A stretch of DNA of 64,000 bases, taken from Tardiphaga sp. 709 (GTDB lineage Bacteria; Pseudomonadota; Alphaproteobacteria; Rhizobiales; Xanthobacteraceae). Location: the NCBI RefSeq assembly GCF_032401055.1, contig NZ_CP135529.1, forward strand, positions 558,001 through 622,000, in the 5' to 3' direction. How positions within the stretch are numbered: position 1 is the first letter of the stretch; each line of letters begins with the position of its first letter. The notes beneath the pieces were generated by a model. That model saw only the letters and a program-made list of their open reading frames with translations, had not been told where the DNA came from and did no database searches. Of the stretch, positions 27,662 through 36,424 are shown piece by piece. The translations under genes and the position numbers were made by a program.

Positions 27662-28885
27662 TTACTTGATCAGCGGGCAGCCGCCGTCCTTGAGCGGACG
27701 GAATGCAGTATCGGCCGGGATCGTCGCCAGAACATTGTAGTAATCGTACGGCTTCTTCGACTCAGCGGGCTTCTTGACCTGCAACAGATACATGTCGTGC
27801 AACACGCGGCCGTCTTCACGCAGCGTGGTCTTGCCGAACAGCGGATCGTCGAACGTACCCATCTCGCGGATCGCCTTCACGACCGCCGCGCCATCCTTCG
27901 GCGAGCCGACCTTGGCGACCGCCTTCAGATAGGTGAGCGACGCCGAATAGGCGCCGGCCTGGTTCATGCTGGGATAGCGGCCGTTGTTGCGCTTGGCGAA
28001 CCGCTCGCCAAAGGTGCGGGTCTGCTCGTTCAAATCCCAATAGAAGCCCTCGGTGAGCTGCAGGCCCTGCGCCGTGTTGAGACCGAGAGAGTGGATATCC
28101 GAAATGAACATCAGCATGCCGGCGAGCTTCTGACCGGCCTGTACGATGCCGAACTCTGAGGCCTGCTTGATCGCCTTGATGGTATCACCGCCAGCATTCG
28201 CCAGCGCGATGATGTCGGCCTTCGATGCCTGCGCCTGCAGCAGATAGGACGCGAAATCGTTCGAGTCTGTCGGATGCTTGATGCTACCGAGCACCTTGCC
28301 GCCATTGGCATTGATCACGGCGGTGGCATCGCGCTCCAGCGAAGCGCCGAGCGCGAAATCGACGGTGAGGAAGAACCAGCTCTTGCCACCGGCCTTGGTC
28401 ATGGCATCGGCCGTGCCGTGCGCCAGCGCCCAGGTATCGTAGGTCCAGTGCACCGAGTTCGGGGTGCAGGACTTTCCGGTCAGATCGGAGGTGCCGGATG
28501 CCGTGAACAACGCAACCTTGTTGAGTTCGGCCGTCAGCGGCGCGACAGCCAGCGACGTGGCGCTGGTCGGAATGTCCACCAGAACATCGACCCCTTCGGT
28601 CTCGTACCACTTGCGAGCAATGTTGCGCGCGATGTCCGGCTTGTTCTGCGGATCGCCCTGGATCACTTCGACTTTGAACTTGTCCGCGCCCGGGAGCTTG
28701 TTGAAGTCCTCGACAGCCATCTTGGTGGCATCGAACGAGCCCATGCCGCCGATATCCGAGAAGATGCCGGACATATCGGCGAGAACGCCGAGTTTCACCG
28801 GCGTCTGCGCCGACGCCATCGGCGCGGACAACAGCCCGAGCGACAGCGCCACGGCGGACACGGCAACAGCATTGCGAATGGTCAT
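27662..28885 (-). CDS. Branched-chain amino acid-type ABC transporter binding protein
   Basis: 407 residues. Residues 1-26 are a signal peptide ending ASAQ. The mature protein (VKLGVLADMSGIFSDIGGMGS) belongs to the LivK/Peripla_BP_6 family. GGGGAGGAA lies 5 nt before the ATG. In this family ligands range from amino acids to aromatic and dicarboxylic acids. No permease or ATPase genes are nearby, so it must use a transporter encoded elsewhere. A divergent IclR regulator and a downstream SDR suggest a catabolic unit. Confidence 0.92.
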   Translation of the reverse strand: MTIRNAVAVSAVALSLGLLSAPMASAQTPVKLGVLADMSGIFSDIGGMGSFDATKMAVEDFNKLPGADKFKVEVIQGDPQNKPDIARNIARKWYETEGVDVLVDIPTSATSLAVAPLTAELNKVALFTASGTSDLTGKSCTPNSVHWTYDTWALAHGTADAMTKAGGKSWFFLTVDFALGASLERDATAVINANGGKVLGSIKHPTDSNDFASYLLQAQASKADIIALANAGGDTIKAIKQASEFGIVQAGQKLAGMLMFISDIHSLGLNTAQGLQLTEGFYWDLNEQTRTFGERFAKRNNGRYPSMNQAGAYSASLTYLKAVAKVGSPKDGAAVVKAIREMGTFDDPLFGKTTLREDGRVLHDMYLLQVKKPAESKKPYDYYNVLATIPADTAFRPLKDGGCPLIK

Positions 28886-28963
28886 CTATTCCTCCCCTGA
28901 CGAATTCCGTGCTTCACCCCCGGCAACGTGCCTGCCGGCGATCACGCGAATAATTCTTGTTTA

Positions 28964-28995
28964 TGAATTTATAAGACCTATACGTGAATTATAAG
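28964..28995. promoter_or_regulatory. Direct repeat between the binding-protein and IclR genes
   Basis: TGAATTTATAAG (28964) and TGAATTATAAG (28985) start 21 nt apart, two DNA turns, in an AT-rich patch of an otherwise GC-rich 240-bp divergent gap. It is a plausible IclR operator or the promoter of the binding-protein gene, whose ATG is about 80 nt away. Confidence 0.45.
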
Positions 28996-29125
28996 TCAAG
29001 ACCAGTGTTGGTGATGTGGATGGCTTTCAAAACCATTTCAGCGATACAGAGACCAACCAGACCGTGCGGAAACGCGGGCAGTTCGCCATTCGTGGCGCGC
29101 CCCAGAGGGAAGAACGAGAATTTCA

Positions 29126-29869
29126 ATGCTGGTCAGACAAGCTGCCAACGTCCTGGAATTGATGGAGTATTTCGCCCGACGTAAACGCCCCGCGACGCTG
29201 GCCGAAATTTCGGACGACCTCGGCTGGCCGCGCTCCAGCACGTTCAATCTCGTCGGCACTATCGCCGAGAAGGGCTGGCTCTATGAGCCCCGTGTGCGCA
29301 ACGGCTACTATCCCAGTCCTCGCTGGCTCACCCTCGCCCGCACCGTTGCGGATGCCGAGCCGCTCCCCGACGCGGCCCATGCACTGGTCACCGAGATTGC
29401 CGACCAAACCGGCGAGACGACGGCCATCGCCGCCCTCGCCGGAACGTCCGCGATCTTTCTGGATGTCGTCGAGTCCACGCATTCGGTGCGCTACTTCGCC
29501 CAGATCGGCGACCGCGTTCCGGTCCATGCGAGTTCCGTGGGGCGCGCCATTCTCGAGCAGCATTCACCCGAGGAACGCAAGGCGATCTATCGCAAGATCA
29601 AGTTCGAAGCCTTCTCCGACACCACGCCGACAACGGCAGAGGCGATCGAGGACGAACTCAGAGAGGCGGCCGAGCGCGGTTATCAGCAGAGTTCATCGGA
29701 ATATATCGCTGACCTCGCGGGCGTCGCCGTGCCCTTGCCGGTACAACATCGCCGATTGTCGCTGGTGGTTGCCGGTCCGACATCGCGTTGCTTGACGCGA
29801 CGTCCCGAAACGGCCGCCATCATCCAAAATCTGATGCAGCGCTTCGCATCCGAACTCGGGTCAAGCTAA
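29126..29869 (+). CDS. IclR-family transcriptional regulator
   Basis: 247 residues. The N-terminal winged HTH covers about 1-65 (VLELMEYFARRKRPATLAEISDDLGWPRSSTFN). The effector domain has the usual GRAILEQHSPEERKAI and YQQSSSEYIADLAGVAVPL. IclR proteins sense small carboxylic acids or aromatics and control neighbouring catabolic genes. It is divergent from the LivK-type gene, its likely target. Confidence 0.92.
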   Translation: MLVRQAANVLELMEYFARRKRPATLAEISDDLGWPRSSTFNLVGTIAEKGWLYEPRVRNGYYPSPRWLTLARTVADAEPLPDAAHALVTEIADQTGETTAIAALAGTSAIFLDVVESTHSVRYFAQIGDRVPVHASSVGRAILEQHSPEERKAIYRKIKFEAFSDTTPTTAEAIEDELREAAERGYQQSSSEYIADLAGVAVPLPVQHRRLSLVVAGPTSRCLTRRPETAAIIQNLMQRFASELGSS

Positions 29870-29914
29870 GCCCCGCCCAATATGGCGAGCGCTGCGCTTG
29901 AGCCACAGACGTCG

Positions 29915-32900
29915 TTAGTTGCTGTTGTTGTTCTGGTTCGGGAATTCGACCGAATTGTTCTGCTTGCCGGTGCCGAATTCGAAGATCTTGCGGAACACAC
30001 CCGGTGCCATGGCCGAAATCGGATTGACGCGCAGCACCGGCGCACCGGGCGTACCGACGACTTCGTAAGTGACGCCGATCAGGCCTTCATTGCTGCCGCC
30101 GCCGAGAAACAGTCCGACGATCGGAATCTGGCCGAACATGTTGTTCAGCCCATACATCGGCACAAAGGTGCCGCTCATCCGAACCTGATTGAGCGGGTAA
30201 TCGATGCTGCCTTCGATGGTCGCGCCGACGGTCGGGCCTTTGACGACGCCGTCCCGAATGGTGAGCTGGCCGTTCTGCCGCGTGAACTCGGCACGCAACC
30301 GCGAGAAGGCGACGCTGCTCTGCGCCGCGTTCTGCCCGCCTCCGGCAACACTGGCCAGTTGCGCCTCGCCCTTGACGTTGAAGTCGCGGATGTTGATCAG
30401 GCCTTCCTTGGCGCGGGTATCCGACGACGGCGGATCCATCGCCAGTGCGAGCTGGCCTCCCGACATCTTGGAATAGGTGTCGGTCGCGCGCAGGAAAGCG
30501 CCGGCATCGTTGGTCTCGATATAGATGACGTCACGGCCGGCACCTTGGGAGCGCCCGCGCATATCGCCTGTCAGCGGTGTGTCGCGTCCGAGCTTTCCGC
30601 TCAGGGAGAATTTCTGGATCGTACCGTTGCGCCGTGAAATCTTGGCATCGACGCTGCGAACCGCCTCGCCGTAGTAACCGGCAACAGCACCGAGCTTCAC
30701 ATCAATATCGAAGTCGACCGATTTGGTTTTGCTCTTGGAATCCCCATCCTTGCCGGAAATCGCCGATTTCAGGAAGCCGCGACCGTCGAACACGTCGCCA
30801 CGCATCGTGACTTTCAATACGCCATCCGAACCACGGTCAGCTTTCAACGACGTCTTGTCGCCCTCGGACGGTGAATAAGTCGGGAAGTTCACACCTACGA
30901 GGTCACCGTTCTGATCGACTTCGACAGAGCCCTTGATCGAAGCCCCACCGCCATCGACGACGATGTCTTCCAGACGGGTTGTGTCGCCCTTCTTCACGAC
31001 GTTGAAGACAGCGCGAGCGCTCTTGCCGGGCAGCTTCATCCAGCCCGGCAGGATGTTATCGAGCTTCAACTGCGTCAGATCGGCGTCGACCCCGAGCTTG
31101 CTGTCACGGTCCCCGGAGCCGATCTTGCCGACAACCTTGATCGGGAGATTGCCGACCACCGCCGGTCCGAGGTCCACACCGAGTCGCGCGCGGCTTGCAT
31201 CGTCGAGCGTCGCGTTGAGACGCACATCGGCATCGCCATCGGTCGGCTTGCGATAGTCGAGCGATGCCGCCTGCCCGTTGATCTTGACGTCACCTTTGAC
31301 CTGATAGCCCTGATTGTTCGCTGTGACCTTCAGCGAATTGGCTTCGAGCTTCTGGTTCATCACCAGCTTGTCGGCGGAAAATGCCGTCAGATCCGCGGTA
31401 ATGTTGTAGGTCGTATCGGCCTTGGTCAGTTCGTGCTGGATCGGCATGCCCATGGTGACCTGAGCGGTCACATTGCCCTTGGTGGTCGCCGGGTCGAGCA
31501 TGTTGCCGGTGACTTCGCTCAGACGGTTGGAGTTGAGGATATCGGCCACGGCCGCCACCGGTCCCTCCAGTTTGAAACGCACGCGAGCTGGCGATGGCTT
31601 CGGCGCCATGTCCGGAACTTCGAACACGATATCGCTGAGATTGAGCTTTCGTCCGCCCGCGGTCTCGGAGTTCGCCTGACCGATGGTCACGGTCGCGGTC
31701 CGTCCTGTGACGCGCGCGCGCAAATCGCCGTCGCGGATCACCGGCATGCCATCCACCGGACGCAATGCCACGCCATTGGCGAGGATCTTCACCGACAGCC
31801 CCTCATCGGGGATTGGCGGCCCGCGCCGTGTCAGGTTCTTCGTTGGCGAATTGACCCCGATCTCGATGCTCTGAAGCTGCCCGCCCTCGATGCGTTCGGT
31901 AACCCATTCGCGCACTTCAGGCACGATCAGGATCGGCCACATGCGCTTGAGCGCCGAGGCCGACATCGGCGTTCCCGCAAAGCCGAGGGTCATGCGCGGC
32001 TCGCCCGCGTAGTCAATGCTGCCTGTGCCGGCGACGCCGATCTCGCCGTTGCTGATATTCGCCCGCGTCAGCAAAACCCGGCGGTTGTCGGAATCGAAAC
32101 GCAAGCCGATGTCGATGCTGTTGAAGATCAGCGGCGCTTCACCCGGACCTCCACCCAATACGATGGTGCCGCCGCTGATCCCTGCCTGCCACGAGTCGGT
32201 CGCGCCATTGGGTGGCTCGACATGGGCAAGCGAAGTGACGCGGTTCTCACCGGACACGAACTTGAACGGCGCCAGCAGCACACGGCGGCCGGCATCCCAC
32301 TCGACGCTCAGCTCCGCCTGATCGATCGGCATCGGATAATCCGGCGTGTCGTTATCGACGATGTTGCCGGCACCTGCAGTGAGCTTGCCGCGGAAATAGG
32401 TCGGGAGGCCGTCGCGCCCGATTTCGCCCCTCAACTCACCGGTCAGCGGCAGATCGGCGCTGTAAGTCAGATCCTTCATGCGCAGCGCGAGCAGGATATT
32501 CCGGGTCGAGACCTTGTCGGCCCGCAGACTGACCGCACGCACGCCATTGGCTGGCGCGCCGACTGTGACGCCGAGTGTCCATGGGGCCTTGCCGCCTTCG
32601 CCCACTGTCATCATGACGCCGCCGCCGCTCGGTCGGCGCAGGGTCAGGCTGATATTGTTGAAGTCCCACGTATTGCCGCGCTGCTGGTCATCAACCACCA
32701 GCTTGCCGTTCTTCAGACCGATCTCGTTGAGGTTCTGTCCGTCGAGGCCCGACAGGGTCAGGCTGTCGAGCCAATCGAGACCCGCAAGCAAGCCGGTGGA
32801 TGCCTCGCGCTTGTCAGCAGGGGGCTGCGGAATCTGGACCACCGGCGGCTGCGGCTGCCGCGGGAAAGTGAGTTCCGGTTGTCGGCCCGGACCGAGCCAC

Positions 32901-33643
32901 GACCCTGGTGTGCGCGGCGATGCGACACCCGTCGCGATCGGGCGAGCATTTTCGCCAGTCGACACGGTCACCTGCCCATCCGGCGTAATGCGCACAGCCA
33001 GCACGACATCGACCAGGTTGAGGCTTTCGGCGCGCAAGCGGCCCATCATCATGGCAGCAGCGGAGAGCCGGACTTCGGCTTTCGGAGCACTGGCCACGAC
33101 GGCGTGATCACGATCGCGGACGACGATGTCGCGGATTCGTACAGCCATCCGGACCCGCCCGGCGCGTTCGATCTGCGTGCCGCCAACTTCGACCGTATTA
33201 CCCTGCCCGATATTGTCCTGGATCGCCTCGACCAGCCAAGGGGTGGCCATGTCGAAATTGATCGGGCCTGCACCCAGCCGGACCCACAAGGCGCCAAAGC
33301 AAACGCCAAAAATAATCAGAAGGATGCCGACGACAGCCGCGATCCGCTTGACCCATCGACCGCCGGACAGCCAATCGCGAATCGCAACCAGCCGATCGCC
33401 GAAACGGTGCCAGCCACTATCTTTCTTGGACAGCAAGCGGCGCGCACGGTGATGCCCGGCCTCGTCATGCTGATGATCCCAATCGGCATCATCCCATTGC
33501 AAGGACTCGTCATCGGCGCGCGATCGATACGCTTGTGGCGGCTTATTTCTGGCCATTGCCTCTCGGTGCTGGCGCTGACTATGAGAATGATCGTCACCGG
33601 CCCTTCGCGCATCGACAACCGACGAGCGCTCTTCTGCCGGCAT
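29915..33643 (-). CDS. Large AsmA-like / DUF3971 envelope protein (YhdP-type)
   Basis: About 1242 residues from the ATG at 33643, which has GAGG 9 nt upstream; ATG at 33556 (MARNKPPQ) is another option. The N-terminal 90 residues are charged and cytosolic. One membrane anchor follows (RIAAVVGILLIIFGVCFGAL), then over 1000 residues of repetitive beta structure in the periplasm. The C-terminal AsmA-like part (GQLTIRDGVVKGPTVGATIEG, then DYPLNQVRMSGTFVPMYGLN) is characteristic. Proteins of this group bridge inner and outer membrane and carry phospholipids; that role here rests on family knowledge. The C-terminus is Asn-rich. Confidence 0.88.
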   Translation of the reverse strand: MPAEERSSVVDARRAGDDHSHSQRQHREAMARNKPPQAYRSRADDESLQWDDADWDHQHDEAGHHRARRLLSKKDSGWHRFGDRLVAIRDWLSGGRWVKRIAAVVGILLIIFGVCFGALWVRLGAGPINFDMATPWLVEAIQDNIGQGNTVEVGGTQIERAGRVRMAVRIRDIVVRDRDHAVVASAPKAEVRLSAAAMMMGRLRAESLNLVDVVLAVRITPDGQVTVSTGENARPIATGVASPRTPGSWLGPGRQPELTFPRQPQPPVVQIPQPPADKREASTGLLAGLDWLDSLTLSGLDGQNLNEIGLKNGKLVVDDQQRGNTWDFNNISLTLRRPSGGGVMMTVGEGGKAPWTLGVTVGAPANGVRAVSLRADKVSTRNILLALRMKDLTYSADLPLTGELRGEIGRDGLPTYFRGKLTAGAGNIVDNDTPDYPMPIDQAELSVEWDAGRRVLLAPFKFVSGENRVTSLAHVEPPNGATDSWQAGISGGTIVLGGGPGEAPLIFNSIDIGLRFDSDNRRVLLTRANISNGEIGVAGTGSIDYAGEPRMTLGFAGTPMSASALKRMWPILIVPEVREWVTERIEGGQLQSIEIGVNSPTKNLTRRGPPIPDEGLSVKILANGVALRPVDGMPVIRDGDLRARVTGRTATVTIGQANSETAGGRKLNLSDIVFEVPDMAPKPSPARVRFKLEGPVAAVADILNSNRLSEVTGNMLDPATTKGNVTAQVTMGMPIQHELTKADTTYNITADLTAFSADKLVMNQKLEANSLKVTANNQGYQVKGDVKINGQAASLDYRKPTDGDADVRLNATLDDASRARLGVDLGPAVVGNLPIKVVGKIGSGDRDSKLGVDADLTQLKLDNILPGWMKLPGKSARAVFNVVKKGDTTRLEDIVVDGGGASIKGSVEVDQNGDLVGVNFPTYSPSEGDKTSLKADRGSDGVLKVTMRGDVFDGRGFLKSAISGKDGDSKSKTKSVDFDIDVKLGAVAGYYGEAVRSVDAKISRRNGTIQKFSLSGKLGRDTPLTGDMRGRSQGAGRDVIYIETNDAGAFLRATDTYSKMSGGQLALAMDPPSSDTRAKEGLINIRDFNVKGEAQLASVAGGGQNAAQSSVAFSRLRAEFTRQNGQLTIRDGVVKGPTVGATIEGSIDYPLNQVRMSGTFVPMYGLNNMFGQIPIVGLFLGGGSNEGLIGVTYEVVGTPGAPVLRVNPISAMAPGVFRKIFEFGTGKQNNSVEFPNQNNNSN

Positions 33644-33859
33644 CGCTGCCAATCCTCGGTTTGAATTATCACTCGTCGTGCGGTCGTTGCGGCGCCCCTA
33701 TGGCGCACGGAACGTGTGTTGCGTCGAATCCTTTGTAACCATACTCCGAGACCAGCATATTTGGGCCAGCGCATTTGCACTGCAACGTGCTGCCACCCGG
33801 TCGCCGGCGCTTTGCAATGTCATCACACTGAGCCGCCGAAAGCGACGAAAGGAAGGCGT

Positions 33860-34000
33860 ATGTCCAAGAAATCGCGCAAGAATCCCTCGAAACGGGCCAT
33901 CTGTACAGTGGCAGAAAACGCATCAGGCGCGAAAGCCGGACTGACGCTGGAAACTGCGGCCAAGCGCCTCGTCGGGCGCGCCGCCCAATTGAACCGCTGA
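33860..34000 (+). CDS. Small basic protein of unknown function (46 aa)
   Basis: 46 residues starting MSKKSRKNPSKRAICTV, with AAGGAAGG 4 nt before the ATG, one of the best ribosome sites in the window. The first 13 residues are highly basic; the rest (AGLTLETAAKRLVGRAAQLNR) could form one amphipathic helix. It ends 20 nt before the peroxiredoxin gene, whose own ribosome site is AAAGGAA, so the two are probably co-transcribed. I do not recognise it. Confidence 0.6.
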   Translation: MSKKSRKNPSKRAICTVAENASGAKAGLTLETAAKRLVGRAAQLNR

Positions 34001-34020
34001 ACGCGAAGAAAGGAACATCC

Positions 34021-34815
34021 ATGGCCAAGAAAGCCAGCAAGAAACCCGCAAAGGCCGCCGCCAAGAAAACGGCCAAGACTGCTTCTCTCTCGAAGGCGAA
34101 GAAGCCTGCCAAGGCTGCGGCAAAGTCCCCAGCCAAAAAGGCTGCCGCCAAGCAAGCCAAGCCTGTGGCGAAAGCCGTGTCCAAGGCGCTAGCCAAGCCA
34201 GCCGCCAAGGTCGCGAAGGCTCCTGTCGCCAAAAAGGCTCCAGCGACTAAGACGATCGCCGCGAAGGCGTCGCCCAAAGCAGTTGCGAAGCCTGCGCCGC
34301 CCTCCGTGGCGGCACCGAAAGCAACTCCCGAGAAAATCGCACCGGCGCCTAGTGTTGCAGCCGAGGGGGCCAAGGCTCCGGCCTTCCAGTTGCCGCGCGA
34401 TGGCGGCGCCACGGTCTCGCTGTCGGACTATGCCGGCCAGAAGCTGGTGATCTTCTTCTACCCCCGCGCCAGCACGCCGGGCTGTACCAAAGAGGCCATC
34501 GACTTCACCCGCCTGTCCGCCGACTTTCAGGCAGCCAACGCCGCCGTGCTTGGCGTCTCGGCCGACCCGCTGAAGGCTCAGGAGTCGTTCCGCGACAAGT
34601 TCGCGCTGGGAGTTCCGCTGCTGTCGGACGCGACGCAATCGATGCTTAAAGCCTATGGCGCCTGGGGCGAGAAATCGATGTACGGCAAAACCTTCGAAGG
34701 CGTTCTTCGCACGACGGTTTTAATCGACGCAAAAGGCAACGTCGCGAAGATCTGGCGCGGCGTCAAAGTGGACGGACACGCAGACGCGGTGCTCGAAGAA
34801 GCACGTCGGATTTGA
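34021..34815 (+). CDS. Peroxiredoxin (BCP/AhpC-TSA) with histone-H1-like N-terminal tail
   Basis: 264 residues. Residues 1-115 are Lys/Ala/Pro repeats (KKPAKAAAKKTAKTASLSKA and similar) like the tail of histone H1. Residues 118-264 are a thioredoxin-fold peroxiredoxin: FFYPRASTPGCTKEAIDF with the peroxidatic Cys at 155. The resolving Cys that many BCP proteins have five residues later is replaced by Ile, so it is probably a 1-Cys enzyme. It would reduce H2O2 or organic peroxides, perhaps close to DNA. It follows the 46-residue gene by 20 nt. Confidence 0.9.
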   Translation: MAKKASKKPAKAAAKKTAKTASLSKAKKPAKAAAKSPAKKAAAKQAKPVAKAVSKALAKPAAKVAKAPVAKKAPATKTIAAKASPKAVAKPAPPSVAAPKATPEKIAPAPSVAAEGAKAPAFQLPRDGGATVSLSDYAGQKLVIFFYPRASTPGCTKEAIDFTRLSADFQAANAAVLGVSADPLKAQESFRDKFALGVPLLSDATQSMLKAYGAWGEKSMYGKTFEGVLRTTVLIDAKGNVAKIWRGVKVDGHADAVLEEARRI

Positions 34816-34906
34816 TCAATGTCATTTGCTCAAAATTAACCATGAAGGGCTCAAATCGCCTCCGTTGAGCCAGCCGACGAGTCTCCGGCTGGCATCAGGA
34901 GTGCTG

Positions 34907-36265
34907 ATGTCGAACCGCCCTACCCAATATGCCGAGTACCCTCAGCACCACGCACACGACCATGGACGGCCACAGGCTCGCCGCGTCGGGCCGGTCAAGG
35001 CGCCGCCCCCGAAAGCCAATCAAAGCGATTACACGATCGCCCATCGTGGCAAGCAGGTTCGCATCGGACCTGTCGTGTTCTGGATCGTCGTCGGCACGGT
35101 AACCGTGCTGGGAGCGTGGTCTGCGGCCACAGCCACTTACTTTGCCTTTCGCGACGACGTGCTCACCAAGCTCATCGCGCGCCAGGCGGACATGCAATAC
35201 GCCTACGAAGATCGCATCGCCGAACTCCGCGCCAAGATCGACCGCACCACCAGCCGCCAGATGCTGGACCAGGAGCAGTTCGACCAGAAGCTCGATCAGG
35301 TCATGCGCCGGCAGACCACGCTGGAATCGCGCGCCACGGCGCTCGGCGCCATGCCCGATCTGTCAATCACAGGCTCGATCGGCAAGCCACCGGCCCGCGG
35401 CGCCGCGATCGAGCCGACGACATCGATCCCCAAGCCGTCGCCGATCAGCGACACGGTGACCTTCGTAGCGCCGCCGGACCGCGAAGCGCGGCTTGAGTCC
35501 CGCACCCCTGCTCTCACCGCCCAGCAACCGAACCAGTTCGCCAAACTCGGCGGCGTCGACAATGTGATCGGTCGTTTGCAGGCCTCGCTCGATCAGGTCG
35601 AGAGCCGCCAGATTGCGACACTCGCCGCGGCTGAAGAATCCATGGACTCCAAGGTTCGTCGCATGCGTGGCGCGATCTCGGACCTCGGGCTCAATATGGC
35701 GAAACTCGAATCCGCCACACCGCGCGCGCCAATGGGCGGCCCGTTTGTGCCGGTCAAACTGTCCTCGAGCGCGGATCCGTTCGAACGCCAGCTCTACCGC
35801 ATCCACGTGACCCGTGCGCAGATGGACAAGCTCAACCGGACCATGGCTCTGGTGCCCTATCGCAAGCCCGTCGTCGGCGAAGTCGAATTCACCTCGGGCT
35901 TCGGCGTGCGCAGCGATCCGTTCCTGGGCCGCCCCGCAATGCATACGGGCCTCGATTTCCGCGGCGCCACGGGCGACCCGATCCGCGCCACGGCCAACGG
36001 CCGCGTCGTCTCCGCGGCCTATGCCGGCGGCTACGGCCGCATGGTCGAGATTGACCATGGCAACGGCCTGTCGACCCGCTACGGCCATATGTCCGCGATC
36101 AACGTCAAGGTTGGCGATATCATCAAGATCGGCCAGGTGATCGGCCTGGTGGGCTCGACCGGTCGCTCCACCGGCCCGCATCTGCATTATGAAACCCGTA
36201 TCGATGGCGAAGCTGTCGATCCGCAGAAATTTCTCCGCGCCGGCGTTCGCCTCAACGCAGGCTGA
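34907..36265 (+). CDS. M23-family murein endopeptidase (LytM domain)
   Basis: 452 residues from the ATG with AGGAG 6 nt upstream. A basic, Pro/His-rich cytosolic N-terminus is followed by one membrane span (about 55-80) and a coiled coil (DRIAELRAKIDRTTSRQMLD). The C-terminal LytM domain has GFGVRSDPFLGRPAMHTGLDF with the first zinc His and Asp, and GPHLHYETR with the other His. It should cleave peptide cross-links of peptidoglycan or act in cell separation. No obvious degeneration of the zinc site is seen. Confidence 0.92.
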   Translation: MSNRPTQYAEYPQHHAHDHGRPQARRVGPVKAPPPKANQSDYTIAHRGKQVRIGPVVFWIVVGTVTVLGAWSAATATYFAFRDDVLTKLIARQADMQYAYEDRIAELRAKIDRTTSRQMLDQEQFDQKLDQVMRRQTTLESRATALGAMPDLSITGSIGKPPARGAAIEPTTSIPKPSPISDTVTFVAPPDREARLESRTPALTAQQPNQFAKLGGVDNVIGRLQASLDQVESRQIATLAAAEESMDSKVRRMRGAISDLGLNMAKLESATPRAPMGGPFVPVKLSSSADPFERQLYRIHVTRAQMDKLNRTMALVPYRKPVVGEVEFTSGFGVRSDPFLGRPAMHTGLDFRGATGDPIRATANGRVVSAAYAGGYGRMVEIDHGNGLSTRYGHMSAINVKVGDIIKIGQVIGLVGSTGRSTGPHLHYETRIDGEAVDPQKFLRAGVRLNAG

Positions 36266-36424
36266 ACTGGATGTGGGGCATTGTTGCCCTGCCCCTGATG
36301 TGATTGAAGCGGGTCTCCGTCAATCCGAGGCAGCCCGTTGAAATCCCCCCGACACATCGGTCCCCGTTTCCCCCGTCTCGGCCGGTTCTGTTTCCGCGCC
36401 ACACGACGGGTCGCGACCTGGGCG

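Noticed and set aside
31433-33664. 743-codon plus-strand frame opposite the AsmA-like gene
   Set aside because: Shadow of the clear membrane-anchored AsmA-like protein; no domain recognisable.
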